Source of the DNA: JAFEDN01 sp963697455
GTDB taxonomy: Bacteria > Pseudomonadota > Gammaproteobacteria > Coxiellales > Coxiellaceae
NCBI GenBank assembly: GCA_963697455.1
Contig: CAVOOI010000008.1
Location: 1 to 61,348, forward strand
Length of the DNA stretch: 61,348 bases
Direction of reading: 5' to 3'
The notes beneath the pieces are model-generated. The model was not told where the DNA came from and did no database searches. It saw only the letters and a list, made by a program, of their open reading frames with translations. A program made the translations under genes and the position numbers. This document shows, piece after piece, positions 28,163 through 37,878 of this stretch (position 1 is its first letter; the number at the start of each line of letters is the position of its first letter).

Positions 28163-29058
28163 CAAGCATCTCCGTAGCCCAATTGCTGCAAGGACCGCTC
28201 GTCGTCAGACCATCCGCTTTTTACTTTCACCCATAATTTCAGAAAAACTTTTTTATCTAAATATTTTTCTAAGTCTAACCGGGCTTTTTGGCCGACGTTT
28301 TTCAAACGCTCTCCACCTTCGCCGATGACAATTGGTTTTTGACTGGCTTTTTCTACCCAAATAATCGCAGCAATCCGCGTAATTTTTGGCACATCTTCAA
28401 AAGCTTCAATCGTGACCGCCACTGCATACGGTAACTCCTGGCCTAATAGACGCATCAGTTTTTCCCGCACCATTTCAGCGGCAATAAAACGATCGCTGCG
28501 ATCAGTCAATTGATCTGCAGGATATAAATGCGCTTGCTGCGGCAAACAGCTACTCACCACATTTTCTAATTCCAGTAATTGATCACCATTTTTAGCGCTG
28601 ATCGGAATAATTTTAAAAAATGGATAACGCTGCGCGGCTTGTTCTAAATAGGGCAATAATTGGCTGCGATCAGTTAATTTATCGATTTTATTTACGGCAA
28701 GGATAATCGGTACTTTTAAATGACTTAACCGCTGCAACACCCAATCGTCTTGCTCATTCCAACGGCGCGCATCCACCAGGAACACCACTACATCAACATC
28801 ATGCAGAGCGGTTAGAGCAGCGCGATTCATGTAACGGTTTAAAGCGCGGCCATCATGATTATGCAGCCCTGGAGTATCCACGTAAATAAATTGGGTATTT
28901 TCTACGGTTTTTACCCCCAAAATACGCTGCCGGGTAGTTTGTGGCTTGCGTGAAGTAATACTGATTTTTTGATTCAGCACATGATTCAATAACGTTGATT
29001 TGCCTACGTTGGGCCGGCCAATAATGGCAATGTAACCAGTGCGGGGTAATTCATTCAT
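28162..29058 (-). CDS. era: GTPase Era
   Basis: This 298-residue ribosome-biogenesis GTPase binds 16S rRNA near its 3' end. The G motifs are GRPNVGKST (G1), DTPGLH (G3), NKIDKL (G4) and SAKNGDQ (G5). The C-terminal KH domain has VIGEGGERLKNVGQKARLDLEKYL. It overlaps rnc by 4 bases (ATGA) upstream and recO (TGATG) downstream, giving the usual lepB-rnc-era-recO operon. Confidence 0.98.
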   Translation of the reverse strand: MNELPRTGYIAIIGRPNVGKSTLLNHVLNQKISITSRKPQTTRQRILGVKTVENTQFIYVDTPGLHNHDGRALNRYMNRAALTALHDVDVVVFLVDARRWNEQDDWVLQRLSHLKVPIILAVNKIDKLTDRSQLLPYLEQAAQRYPFFKIIPISAKNGDQLLELENVVSSCLPQQAHLYPADQLTDRSDRFIAAEMVREKLMRLLGQELPYAVAVTIEAFEDVPKITRIAAIIWVEKASQKPIVIGEGGERLKNVGQKARLDLEKYLDKKVFLKLWVKVKSGWSDDERSLQQLGYGDA

Positions 29059-29723
29059 GATAATAGATCCAAATAATGCCGCGCCGCCAATTGCTCAGCT
29101 TTGCGACGGCTAGTGCTAGTGCCTTTGGCGGAATATGGCAAGCCGTTAACTTCACAAACTACGACAAAAGTCTGTTCGTGGGGCTTGCCGCTCACCATCG
29201 CCGTATAAGTGGGCAGGGGAAATTTATGTGCCTGTACCCATTCTTGTAAATTGCTTTTGGCGTCTTTAGCGGGTTGCATTTCGCTCAGTTCATCCAGACG
29301 CTCACCGTACCATTTGAATATGCATTGCCGGCACGTATCGATATCACTGTCTAAATAGATTGCGCCAATTAAAGCTTCCAAAGCGTCGGCCAAAATAGAG
29401 TCACGCTGCTGTCCGCCACTCTTCAATTCGCCATAACCCAGTTTGAGGCAGGTTCCCAATTCTAATTTTTTGGCTAACTCGGCTAAATGGACGCCGCTGA
29501 CTAATATGGAACGCATCCGGCTCAGTTCACCTTCATCGGCATGCGGATGATGTTGGAATAAAGCTTCAGCTATCACCAAGCTCAGGATTGCGTCGCCTAA
29601 AAATTCTAGGCGTTCGTTATTTAAATCTCCTGCGCTGCGGTGACGCAAGGCATGTGCTAATAATTTTTCGTCGTTAAACCGGTAATCAATTCGAGCCTGC
29701 AAAGGCGAGAAGTCTTCCGTCAT
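29055..29723 (-). CDS. rnc: Ribonuclease III
   Basis: This double-stranded-RNA endonuclease matures rRNA. The catalytic signature ERLEFLGDAILSLVIAEALF and the second acidic site DALEALIGAIYLD are present. The dsRNA-binding domain lies at about 150-222 (DAKSNLQEWVQAHKFPLPTY, then STSRRKAEQLAA). I place the start at the ATG at 29723, which overlaps the lepB stop (TAATG) and gives 222 residues. An upstream in-frame start at 29753 lies inside lepB and is less likely. Confidence 0.97.
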   Translation of the reverse strand: MTEDFSPLQARIDYRFNDEKLLAHALRHRSAGDLNNERLEFLGDAILSLVIAEALFQHHPHADEGELSRMRSILVSGVHLAELAKKLELGTCLKLGYGELKSGGQQRDSILADALEALIGAIYLDSDIDTCRQCIFKWYGERLDELSEMQPAKDAKSNLQEWVQAHKFPLPTYTAMVSGKPHEQTFVVVCEVNGLPYSAKGTSTSRRKAEQLAARHYLDLLS

Positions 29724-30508
29724 TAATGGACTTCCGTACCTATCCGCTTCCAACGTATTTTATCAAGCCCTGACGCGTTGGAATCCCAGCTCATAAAAAT
29801 CCAAAAGGCTTGACCGATCAAGTTTTCTTCCGGTACAAATCCCCACATCCGGCTATCGCCACTATCGTCGCGATTATCACCCATAGCGAAGTAATGTCCT
29901 GCGGGTACGACAACATCCACGTCCTGGGTTTCTCCACCTTCAGGCTGGACAAAAATTTGATGCTTAACCCCATCTAAATTTTCTTCGATTCGATTGACGG
30001 TGAAATAGACACCATTTTCATCAATATAATGGGTGCTTTCCAAGAGTTTTTGCTTGGCTTCTACGCCGTTAATATAAAGAACTTTGTTCTTATATTGAAT
30101 ATGATCACCTGGCAGACCGATCACTCGTTTTACATAAGTAATGCTGGGGTTGACTGGGTAACGGAATAAAAATATTTGCCCGCGTTTTGGTTCGCTGACT
30201 TTGACGATTTTGGTGTTGGATACCGGCAGGCGCAAACCGTATTCATATTGTTTAACAGCAATTAAATCACCAGGCAATATCGTGGGAACCAGCGAACTGG
30301 AAGGTACACGGTAAGGCTGGACGATAAAAGAGCGAATGACTAATACGAGTAATAATACTGGGAAAAATGCGCGAGCATATTCGACTATTAGCGATGGTTT
30401 CCGGTTATTAAGACGGCGTTTTTTAGCAAAAAACAGTACGTCTATTAACGTAATTACGCCAGTGATGACCACCACCAAAGTTAAATAGAAAGTAAAATCA
30501 ATAATCAT
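29723..30508 (-). CDS. lepB: Signal peptidase I
   Basis: This 261-residue membrane protease removes Sec/Tat signal peptides. Two N-terminal membrane helices (about 5-25 and 45-65) are followed by the catalytic Ser in VPSSSLVPTILPGD (usually SGSM; here Leu replaces the Met), the catalytic Lys in TYVKRVIGLPGD, and box E GDNRDDSGDSRMWG. It heads lepB-rnc-era-recO, with lepA about 220 bases away on the downstream side of the interval. Confidence 0.96.
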   Translation of the reverse strand: MIIDFTFYLTLVVVITGVITLIDVLFFAKKRRLNNRKPSLIVEYARAFFPVLLLVLVIRSFIVQPYRVPSSSLVPTILPGDLIAVKQYEYGLRLPVSNTKIVKVSEPKRGQIFLFRYPVNPSITYVKRVIGLPGDHIQYKNKVLYINGVEAKQKLLESTHYIDENGVYFTVNRIEENLDGVKHQIFVQPEGGETQDVDVVVPAGHYFAMGDNRDDSGDSRMWGFVPEENLIGQAFWIFMSWDSNASGLDKIRWKRIGTEVH

Positions 30509-30629
30509 TATGTTCTTCTCTCAGCCATTGAATTGATGTGGCAAGCAGATGCTTGATGCGGATAGATTACCAATAAAATCAGCACATAGCCAGCAATTCC
30601 CATCGAAAACTCAGCACCGCGCCTCCCCC

Positions 30630-30722
30630 TTTGAAAAAGGGGGATTGAGGGGGATTTTTAAAAAATAAATCCCTCCTAACCTCACGCCTGCACCCTTTGG
30701 GTGTTTTCAAAGGGAGGGATGG
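30630..30722. repeat. Palindromic C/G-block interspersed repeat (MITE-like)
   Basis: Between lepB and lepA, the blocks CCTCCCCCTTTGAAAAAGGG and, about 70 bases on, TTTTCAAAGGGAGGGATGG form imperfect inverted arms. An inner pair is GGGGGATTTTT and AAATCCCTCC. The TTTGAAAAAGGGGGA pattern is a common mobile palindrome family in gammaproteobacteria. It lies between the two genes and could act as a hairpin in their mRNA. Only one copy is visible here. Confidence 0.6.
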
Positions 30723-30728
30723 AAGAGG

Positions 30729-32537
30729 TTATTCTTTCTCCACTTTCAAAACTGCTAAAAACGCTTCTTGCGGAATCGATATTTTACCAACCTGTTTCAT
30801 GCGTTTTTTGCCGGCTTTCTGTTTCTCTAATAATTTACGCTTGCGGCTGATATCACCGCCGTAGCATTTTGCAGTAACATCTTTACGCAACGCTTTGATA
30901 TTTTGCCGAGCGATAATTTTAGCGCCTATTGAAGCTTGAATAGCCACATCATACATTTGCCGCGGAATCAGTTCTCTTAGCTTTAACGCCAAAGCATTCC
31001 CGCGAGTAAAAGCATGTTCAGTATGGGTGATAGAGGTTAATGCGTCCACCCGCTCACCGTTAATGAGAATATCCAGTTTAACCAAGTCAGCGCAGGTAAA
31101 GTGACTGAAAGTGTAGTCCAAAGAAGCAAAACCACGGCTGACGGATTTTAACCGGTCGAAAAAATCCAGAACGATTTCATTCATAGGGATTTGATATTCT
31201 AACGACACCTGCTTGCCCACGTACTGCAGTTTTTTCTGCACGCCGCGCCGCTCCATGGCCAAGGTGATAACCGCTCCCAAATATTCAGCAGGAACTAAAA
31301 TGCGGACATCGGCAATAGGTTCGCGAATTTCGCTGAGTTTCCCAATCTCTGGTAATTGACTGGGATTATCAACATAAATAATTTCGTTTTGTTTGGTTAG
31401 AATTTCATAGATGACAGTCGGCGCAGTCGTAATCAGTTCTAAATTATATTCACGCTCCAATCGTTCTTGAACAATTTCCATGTGCAGCATGCCTAAAAAT
31501 CCGCACCGGAATCCAAAGCCTAAGGCGGTGGAAGATTCCGGTTCGTAAAACAATGCTGCGTCGTTCAATTTTAATTTCGATAATGCTTCGCGAAATGATT
31601 CAAAATCTTCTGCGCTGATCGGAAATAATCCAGCGAAAACCTGCGGTTTAATTTTATTAAATCCAGGTAACGGTATACTGGCGGCATTTTTACTGTGGGT
31701 TAAAGTATCGCCCACCGGAGCGCCAAAAATATCTTTTATCCCAGCGACTACAAAACCTACTTCGCCGGTGTGTAAGCTATCCATTAAGGTTCGCTTGGGA
31801 GTAAACACGCCAACTTCGTCAGCTATGTACTCTTTACCAGTCGACATTACTTTAATTTTTTCGCCTTTCCTTAAGGTCCCTTGCATGATTCGCACCAGCG
31901 ACACTACCCCTAGATAGCTATCAAACCAAGAATCGATAATTAATGCTTGCAGTGGGGCTGCGGGATCACCTTTGGGCGCCGGAATAATCCGGATTAATTG
32001 TTCGAGCAGATCGTGAATGCCGATACCTTGTTTTGCGCTAACCTTGACTGCATGACTGGCCTCAATGCCGATCACTTCTTCGATTTCCTGCATCACCCGC
32101 TCCGGTTCGGCTTGCGGTAAATCAATTTTATTAATGACCGGCAGCACTTCTAACCCCTGCTCCAGCGCGGTATAACAGGTAGCCACCGTCTGCGCTTCTA
32201 CTCCTTGCCCAGCGTCAACCACCAGTAAAGCGCCTTCGCATGCTGCTAATGAGCGCGACACTTCATATGCGAAGTCCACATGGCCTGGAGTATCGATAAA
32301 ATTGAGTTGATAAGTTTGACCGTCTTCGGCGGTGTAATGCAAAGTGACGCTTTGGGCTTTAATGGTAATGCCCCGCTCGCGCTCGATATCCATAGAATCC
32401 AGCACTTGCGAAACCATTTCGCGTTCGCTGAGACCGCCGCAAATTTGAATAAGGCGATCCGCCAAGGTGGATTTACCATGGTCAATATGCGCGATAATCG
32501 AAAAATTACGAATCAAATGTTGAGCGGTTGCTGTCAT
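30729..32537 (-). CDS. lepA: Elongation factor 4 (LepA)
   Basis: This 602-residue translational GTPase acts on stalled or initiating ribosomes. G1 is AHIDHGKSTLADRLI, the switch region RERGITIKAQ and DTPGHVDFAYEVSRSL follow, and G4 is NKIDLP. The LepA-specific C-terminal domain ends with KCYGGDISRKRKLLEKQK and the AGKKRMKQVG motif. Full length and intact, it sits 9 bases downstream of the OPT transporter and about 220 bases upstream of lepB. Confidence 0.98.
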   Translation of the reverse strand: MTATAQHLIRNFSIIAHIDHGKSTLADRLIQICGGLSEREMVSQVLDSMDIERERGITIKAQSVTLHYTAEDGQTYQLNFIDTPGHVDFAYEVSRSLAACEGALLVVDAGQGVEAQTVATCYTALEQGLEVLPVINKIDLPQAEPERVMQEIEEVIGIEASHAVKVSAKQGIGIHDLLEQLIRIIPAPKGDPAAPLQALIIDSWFDSYLGVVSLVRIMQGTLRKGEKIKVMSTGKEYIADEVGVFTPKRTLMDSLHTGEVGFVVAGIKDIFGAPVGDTLTHSKNAASIPLPGFNKIKPQVFAGLFPISAEDFESFREALSKLKLNDAALFYEPESSTALGFGFRCGFLGMLHMEIVQERLEREYNLELITTAPTVIYEILTKQNEIIYVDNPSQLPEIGKLSEIREPIADVRILVPAEYLGAVITLAMERRGVQKKLQYVGKQVSLEYQIPMNEIVLDFFDRLKSVSRGFASLDYTFSHFTCADLVKLDILINGERVDALTSITHTEHAFTRGNALALKLRELIPRQMYDVAIQASIGAKIIARQNIKALRKDVTAKCYGGDISRKRKLLEKQKAGKKRMKQVGKISIPQEAFLAVLKVEKE

Positions 32538-32546
32538 ATTAAATAA

Positions 32547-34550
32547 TCAATTTTTTAAAGCTTTGCTACCTACAGTAGTTTTGTACAGCCATACACACAG
32601 CAAAATCAGCGAGGCTAAACCTAAACCGTTTGCTATAGGCACAAAACTGGATGGAACCAACCGTAACGCGTCGGAACTGCCTTTTAAAACGAATGGGATC
32701 GCTAGAATCACTCCCATTAAGGCCGCGCCGGCCACTAAACCACAAGCTAGCATAGTCCCCTTTTCAAATCCTTTAGAAGACTGCCCACGTTTATCCATCA
32801 CCCGTTTACAAAACCAATTGAGTGCGCCACCGATCACGACTGCGGAAGTAATTTCCGGCGGCAAATAAATTCCAATGCCTATGGCTAGTACCGGGAGACG
32901 CCGTCCCCGTTTCTTCAGCCATTCGTCGATAACGATGGCGACTGCGGCAACCGCAATCCCTACACTGATATCTCTCCAAGCCAAAGAATGCCCAAATACG
33001 CCTTGCGCAACTGCCGTTACTAAACCTGCTTGCGGGGCAGCCAACATTTGCGAAGGGTCCATACCGGCGCGAGGAAATATTCCGCCGATTCCATACGCGC
33101 GAAATAACAGTTCTAAAGCCGGGCCAACCACCAACGCGGCTACCGTCACGCCAACTAGCAGCATCACTTGCTGTTTCCACGGAGTTGCCCCTACCATTTG
33201 CCCGGCTTTAAGATCTTGAATATTTTCTCCTGAAATTACGGTGGCCAGAGCGACTACGGTAGTGATGATAATCACCATTGAAACCGCTATTTTGCCGATC
33301 TCAGGATGTTGAGGAATAAGATGGCCAAAGAATGGTAATAAGATTAGCGAAGTAATCAAGACTGAACCTAAAATCAGGCCGGAGAGCGGATTATTAGTGA
33401 CGCCTACTAATCCGATAATATAAGCGCACACGGAAGCCAGCAAAGATCCGATAATCAGTAAATAAATAACTGCAAATAAACTGATTCCGTAACAAACCGG
33501 CATCGATAACGGTTGGCCCGGCACATTAAAAAAATGTAAAAACATAAAAAAGGCTGCTACCGCTAAAATGACCGCACCTAACCCGACAATATAAATCGGA
33601 ATGTCCCGTTCGGTTCGCGGCAGCTGTAAACTTTCTTGATTCTGTTTAGCTTCCCGGAAAGCACGCATCGAAACCGTCAAGCTAATGACTATCGGTTTAA
33701 TCAGCGTAACCAGGGTCCATGCTCCTCCCAGTAACATAGTGCCTACACCGATATAACGAATGTGATCGGCGCGCAAACTCATCGCCATAGCATAGTAACT
33801 TGCGCCGTGGGGCATGCCCAGAAAATATGAATAAACCGGAACTCCCACTATCCATCCGACGAAGATACCCGCGAGCAAGGCTATACAAGCTTGAATGCCA
33901 ACGATAAATCCCGCCGCGATTAAAGCTGGAGAAAACCCCAAACTCATGCCGAATAACATTTTGGTGTTGGCGGTCCAAAGTGACAAGTTATCCGACATGA
34001 CTTGAAACCCAGTTTGAAATAATACAATCAGTCCGCCCCCTAAACCGCCATTCAGGAGATATTTCATTTTAGCTTTGCCAGTGCCGCTGGCTCTCAACAC
34101 GTTGCCTACTGCGGTTCCTTCCGGGAAATTCAGGCTGGGATAATTCAGCATTACCCGGCGCAAGGGAATAGAAAACAGCACTCCGAAAAAACCGCCAATC
34201 AAGGTGATCACCATCGTTTCCCAATAATGAAAATAGCTCCAATAACCTGTCATTAACAGGGCCGGCAGAACAAACGCGATGGCGCAGGCCACACCTTCCC
34301 CTGCCGAAGCAGCGGTTTGGACGATATTATTTTCTAAAACATTATGATTTTTGAAAAACCGCAATGCGCCCATCGCGATAATGGCGGCGGGAATTGAGGC
34401 GGAGATAGTTTGACCTAGCTTTAAAGCCAAGTAGGCATTAGCGGCGCCTAATACAGCAGTAATGACCACAGCCAAAACTAACGACTTAACCGTAATTTCC
34501 GGCAAGCTTGCTTCAGATGAGATAAAAGGGGCGTCAAGGGTTCTATTCAT
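32547..34550 (-). CDS. Oligopeptide transporter, OPT family
   Basis: This 667-residue inner-membrane protein has about 15 hydrophobic helices. The N-terminus TVKSLVLAVVITAVLGAANA, followed by YLALKLGQTISASIPAAIIA, and later FPEGTAVGNVLRAS are hallmarks of bacterial OPT proteins, which import small peptides with protons. Intracellular relatives rely on host peptides, so a nutritional role is plausible. It lies 9 bases before lepA and is probably co-transcribed. The substrate cannot be told from sequence. Confidence 0.92.
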   Translation of the reverse strand: MNRTLDAPFISSEASLPEITVKSLVLAVVITAVLGAANAYLALKLGQTISASIPAAIIAMGALRFFKNHNVLENNIVQTAASAGEGVACAIAFVLPALLMTGYWSYFHYWETMVITLIGGFFGVLFSIPLRRVMLNYPSLNFPEGTAVGNVLRASGTGKAKMKYLLNGGLGGGLIVLFQTGFQVMSDNLSLWTANTKMLFGMSLGFSPALIAAGFIVGIQACIALLAGIFVGWIVGVPVYSYFLGMPHGASYYAMAMSLRADHIRYIGVGTMLLGGAWTLVTLIKPIVISLTVSMRAFREAKQNQESLQLPRTERDIPIYIVGLGAVILAVAAFFMFLHFFNVPGQPLSMPVCYGISLFAVIYLLIIGSLLASVCAYIIGLVGVTNNPLSGLILGSVLITSLILLPFFGHLIPQHPEIGKIAVSMVIIITTVVALATVISGENIQDLKAGQMVGATPWKQQVMLLVGVTVAALVVGPALELLFRAYGIGGIFPRAGMDPSQMLAAPQAGLVTAVAQGVFGHSLAWRDISVGIAVAAVAIVIDEWLKKRGRRLPVLAIGIGIYLPPEITSAVVIGGALNWFCKRVMDKRGQSSKGFEKGTMLACGLVAGAALMGVILAIPFVLKGSSDALRLVPSSFVPIANGLGLASLILLCVWLYKTTVGSKALKN

Positions 34551-34650
34551 CTCTTCATCCTCGTCTTAGGTGTATGGTGAAATATTCGACTATACCATAC
34601 TTAAGCCAGTAGTAAAGGCCGGTTAACGATGGAATTCTGATGGGTAAGGA

Positions 34651-34677
34651 GTCAAATCCTGATAATCAGGACCTGAC
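34651..34677. repeat. 27-bp palindrome between OPT gene and secreted-protein gene
   Basis: CCTGATAATCAGG (34658-34670) is a perfect palindrome, flanked symmetrically by GTCA and TGAC. It lies in the 140-base gap after the secreted-protein gene and before the OPT gene start. It may be an extragenic palindrome or the hairpin ending transcription of the secreted-protein gene, although no T-run follows on the relevant strand. Confidence 0.45.
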
Positions 34678-34692
34678 CCTTTTGATTTATAC

Positions 34693-35181
34693 TTACGGTT
34701 GGCTAATCGGGTCAATGGTGATTGTAGGATTAGATCCACCATCACCGTCTTGTATGGTGCATTTAACCCCAGAACTATATTTTTGATTATCAAAACCCGT
34801 AATGTAGTATTTATACTGAACGCTACCGCCTGATTGTATTGTGCCTACTTGAATCCCTCCATTGGGGCCCGAGCCACAATAAATCCCGGGATGAGATTGA
34901 TCTGGATAAATATGTACATTATAGGCTCCCACATCTACAGTGCCTATGTCTGCTTGGCTGCTCGTGAAAGTAATATTTCTATCACCCGGATTCACTTGCA
35001 TTGCTCCTTCCGTAAATGAAGATGCCTCATATTTCAGCCCCATATTGACACTGGGATTATTACAAGCTACGCCCTCATGACAAAAGATCGGAACAGCAGG
35101 AATACTTGGAGTGTCAGCCTGACTCAACCCCGGTAATAGATTTAATGTACCCAGTAAAAGCAACCCTATAGTTTTATTCAT
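34693..35181 (-). CDS. Small secreted protein of unknown function
   Basis: This 162-residue protein has a typical Sec signal peptide (MNKTIGLLLLGTLNLLPG, cleavage about after LSQA, residue 22). The mature part of about 140 residues contains four cysteines (FCHEGVAC near 34-41, then YCG and KC), enough for two disulfides, and is rich in Gly, Ser, Asn and Tyr like small beta-sandwich exported proteins. No family is recognised. It stands alone with its own spacing on both sides. Confidence 0.65.
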   Translation of the reverse strand: MNKTIGLLLLGTLNLLPGLSQADTPSIPAVPIFCHEGVACNNPSVNMGLKYEASSFTEGAMQVNPGDRNITFTSSQADIGTVDVGAYNVHIYPDQSHPGIYCGSGPNGGIQVGTIQSGGSVQYKYYITGFDNQKYSSGVKCTIQDGDGGSNPTITIDPISQP

Positions 35182-35332
35182 ATCTTACAACCTCTTATTT
35201 TTATCTTTTTTCTCTATCCTTATGTTTTTTCTTCTGTCCTTATATGGAAAAGACTAGCATAGAAACCTTAAGGGATGCTTAAATAAGACGATAGCACGAC
35301 GTTGTTCTGTGAGTAGATCCACCATCACCCAG

Positions 35333-36421
35333 TCACCTGGATTTTTTTCTCTTCCGGAAAGACTCCGGATTACCCAGAAGATAACCAAATGGCTTTAACG
35401 AATCTATATTATCGAAAATAATTTTAGTCATTGCTAATATTGGTAAGGCTAAGATAATACCCAGGAGACCAAAGAATATCCCATTTATGAATAAAATTAA
35501 TAATGCAGTGAAAGGATTCAAACTCACCTGGTTACCGATAACATTTGGCGTAATAAAATTGCCTTCCAGAAACTGGACAAATCCAAATATCATGACAACT
35601 CCTAAAGGATACCAAATAGAATCAGTTGTCGCGATTGCGAATAAAAAGGGTAATAAAGAACCCAGTACAATTCCGACATAGGGAACAATAGTCAAAATTC
35701 CAGCGAAACAGCCAAAGAAAATGGCATGCTTTATACCCAAAATTAATAAGCCTACAGAATTTAAAATAGATGTAGTGAGAATTACTAGAGCCAATCCTAA
35801 GATATATTTTCTAACCATGCGTTGAATAGAATGCAAAATTTTATGGACTATAAGGTAGTTAGAAGGACTAAAACACTTTACTAAAAAAGAGGCTAAAAAA
35901 GTCCGATAATACAGAAAAAAGAACACAGCGATCAAAAAAAAGAAAAATTCCGAAAGAAAACCTGCTGTGGCTGCAATAGCATTTTGCAAAAAAGAGGTGC
36001 TATTCTTCAATAAAGCATTCAAGGCTTGTTTTATATAGTTAATTTGCTCATTAGGGGCCACGCCAAAATGTTGAGAGGTCCATTGGACGATTTTATCCGC
36101 CGCAATATTTAAGCTATTGCCTAGGGTTTCTATATCAGAGGTTATATTTGTGATCTGAAATACAATAAAAAATATCAAGACCGCAAAAACAATGATCATT
36201 ACTAACATCGCCAGCGCCGTACTTAAAGCGCGCGAAATTTTAATCTTCTCCATCCGGGCGCTAAGCGGCTTTAACAACAATGCAATGATGAAAGCAGCCA
36301 CTAGCGGCTTTACCAGAGATTGGAGAACAATAGCAACATATAAGCTTAATATTATACTAGAAAGTATAAAAAAGTACTTAATATAATTAGGTAAATTCGG
36401 AGTCAATATATTTTTGGGCAA
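35333..36421 (-). CDS. AI-2E family transporter (PerM/YdiK type)
   Basis: This 362-residue inner-membrane protein has about eight helices and a central amphipathic region. The C-terminal hallmark FVQFLEGNFITPNVIGNQVSLNP, here with FTALLILFI, identifies the AI-2E (UPF0118) family. Members are proposed to export autoinducer-2 or to act as Na+/H+ antiporters, and most have no known substrate. The protein ends in a basic tail (FRKRKKSR). It is transcribed alone, divergent from the MFS gene. Confidence 0.9.
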   Translation of the reverse strand: MPKNILTPNLPNYIKYFFILSSIILSLYVAIVLQSLVKPLVAAFIIALLLKPLSARMEKIKISRALSTALAMLVMIIVFAVLIFFIVFQITNITSDIETLGNSLNIAADKIVQWTSQHFGVAPNEQINYIKQALNALLKNSTSFLQNAIAATAGFLSEFFFFLIAVFFFLYYRTFLASFLVKCFSPSNYLIVHKILHSIQRMVRKYILGLALVILTTSILNSVGLLILGIKHAIFFGCFAGILTIVPYVGIVLGSLLPFLFAIATTDSIWYPLGVVMIFGFVQFLEGNFITPNVIGNQVSLNPFTALLILFINGIFFGLLGIILALPILAMTKIIFDNIDSLKPFGYLLGNPESFRKRKKSR

Positions 36422-36506
36422 GTTAGCAACCCTCCTCCATTTACTTTACATTTTTTTAACCGAAACGTCCATTCTAACCACCATTTGCTATACGGCCCGT
36501 GGGAAG

Positions 36507-36535
36507 TTGACCTAACACTATTTATGTTTTAATAT
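36507..36535 (+). promoter_or_regulatory. Sigma-70 promoter for the MFS-coaX pair
   Basis: TTGACC (36507-36512) and TAATAT (36530-36535) are separated by exactly 17 bases, about 85 bases upstream of the MFS start at 36619. Each box is one mismatch from the sigma-70 consensus. This leaves a leader of roughly 75 bases containing GC-rich inverted stretches. Confidence 0.6.
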
Positions 36536-36618
36536 CTTTGCCATAGACAGCGACCGCTGCTAATGCGGCGTTGATTTAGAAATATAGAATATACTTCTTC
36601 AATTATGAGGACTTGATC

Positions 36619-37878
36619 ATGCGACAGGTACCCAAGCTCAGTATCTTCACCGTTATCATGAGCGCCGAACTCGGCAATAACTTGCTCACTCCGCTATTTA
36701 CCTTCATCTTCTTCGCCACTAATAGCCCCTTGTTCAGCTCGGATACCAGTATGGCCCACCGCAGTCTGTTATTCGGGATATGCTTAAGCCTTTATAAATT
36801 TGGCGAAGTCATAGCCAATACTGTCATCACGACTTTATCCGATCATTTTGGCCGAAAAATGGCGATGTATAGCACATTACTGGGATTGCTCATCGTTGGC
36901 ATTGTGGGAACTGGCGCACTGATCCTCCATAGCCCATTATTGATGATCGGCGGAATCTTTTTTTCTAATTTACTGAACACCAATAAGGCAGTAGGTCCCG
37001 CGATCATGGGTGATATCAGTGCGCCCGATAAACGCGTTAGGCATATGGCCACTATTCAATGCGTGATTGCTTTGGGTGCTTGCCTAGGCCCCATTATGGG
37101 TGGACAACTGGCTAACCATTCGATTTTCCTGTCTGTCGCGTATTCCACACCGTTTATATTGGTAGGTTTGATTGCCGCGGGAGGTTTATTACTGGTACGC
37201 CATTGCCCCGAGACGCTAACCATTCAAACCGGCGCGAAGAAAATTCCTGTTCTTAAGATGCTGAAGGGCTATCGAACCTTACTGCAATCCAAACAGATCC
37301 GCTGGTTGTTTTTTCTATTGATTCTGTGTCAGATCAGCTGGAGCAGTTATTATGAATTTATTCCGCCTACTCTAAAAAATATTTTTCATTATTCACCAGC
37401 GCAGGTAGGCTGGTTTGTCGGTCTCATCGCTTTTTGGTTGATCGTTGCGGCGAGCACGGTTATTCGCGTATTGCTGAGGTTTTTTAATCAGCAGCAATTA
37501 CTGTGGATTTCTGCGATCGCTGTTGCAGCGGGAACTTTGGCCAGTTTAATCGCTAGTGAAAATCCAGCGCAGTTATGGAGCGAAACTTTATTGTGGTTTA
37601 GCCCCATCCCCACTGCCATGGGCGATGTGATATTTTTCAGCTTGTTTACTGCATTTTTATCGCATCAGGCCACCCCCGATCAGCAAGGGAAAGCAATGGG
37701 GCTAACGCTGATTACAGCAACGCTGGTTTGGTCTGTTACCGCATTAATCGGCGGTTATTTATTAACTTTACATCCGAATGGCGCATTGTTATTTGCACCG
37801 TGCGGAGCTTTAGGATTATTATTCGCAATGCTAAACCATAGGAAACTTCAATATGATTTTATGCTTGGATGTCGGTAA
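36619..37878 (+). CDS. Major facilitator superfamily transporter
   Basis: This protein has about 419 residues and twelve predicted helices. The loop 2-3 motif SDHFGRKMAMYSTLLG and a second-half symmetry are typical of drug/metabolite MFS proteins. In obligate intracellular relatives, such carriers bring in or expel small metabolites. The ATG at 36619 is preceded by GAGGA, whereas the in-frame TTG at 36613 has no such support. The 3' end overlaps coaX by 26 bases, so the two are co-expressed. The substrate is unknown. Confidence 0.88.
   Translation: MRQVPKLSIFTVIMSAELGNNLLTPLFTFIFFATNSPLFSSDTSMAHRSLLFGICLSLYKFGEVIANTVITTLSDHFGRKMAMYSTLLGLLIVGIVGTGALILHSPLLMIGGIFFSNLLNTNKAVGPAIMGDISAPDKRVRHMATIQCVIALGACLGPIMGGQLANHSIFLSVAYSTPFILVGLIAAGGLLLVRHCPETLTIQTGAKKIPVLKMLKGYRTLLQSKQIRWLFFLLILCQISWSSYYEFIPPTLKNIFHYSPAQVGWFVGLIAFWLIVAASTVIRVLLRFFNQQQLLWISAIAVAAGTLASLIASENPAQLWSETLLWFSPIPTAMGDVIFFSLFTAFLSHQATPDQQGKAMGLTLITATLVWSVTALIGGYLLTLHPNGALLFAPCGALGLLFAMLNHRKLQYDFMLGCR

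Noticed and set aside
34727..35330. A 16-bp sequence TAGATCCACCATCACC found twice, at about 34731 and 35313
   Set aside because: The first copy is within the coding end of the secreted protein, the second is just before the AI-2E gene end. No further similarity surrounds them, so chance or a small duplication is likely and no function is claimed.
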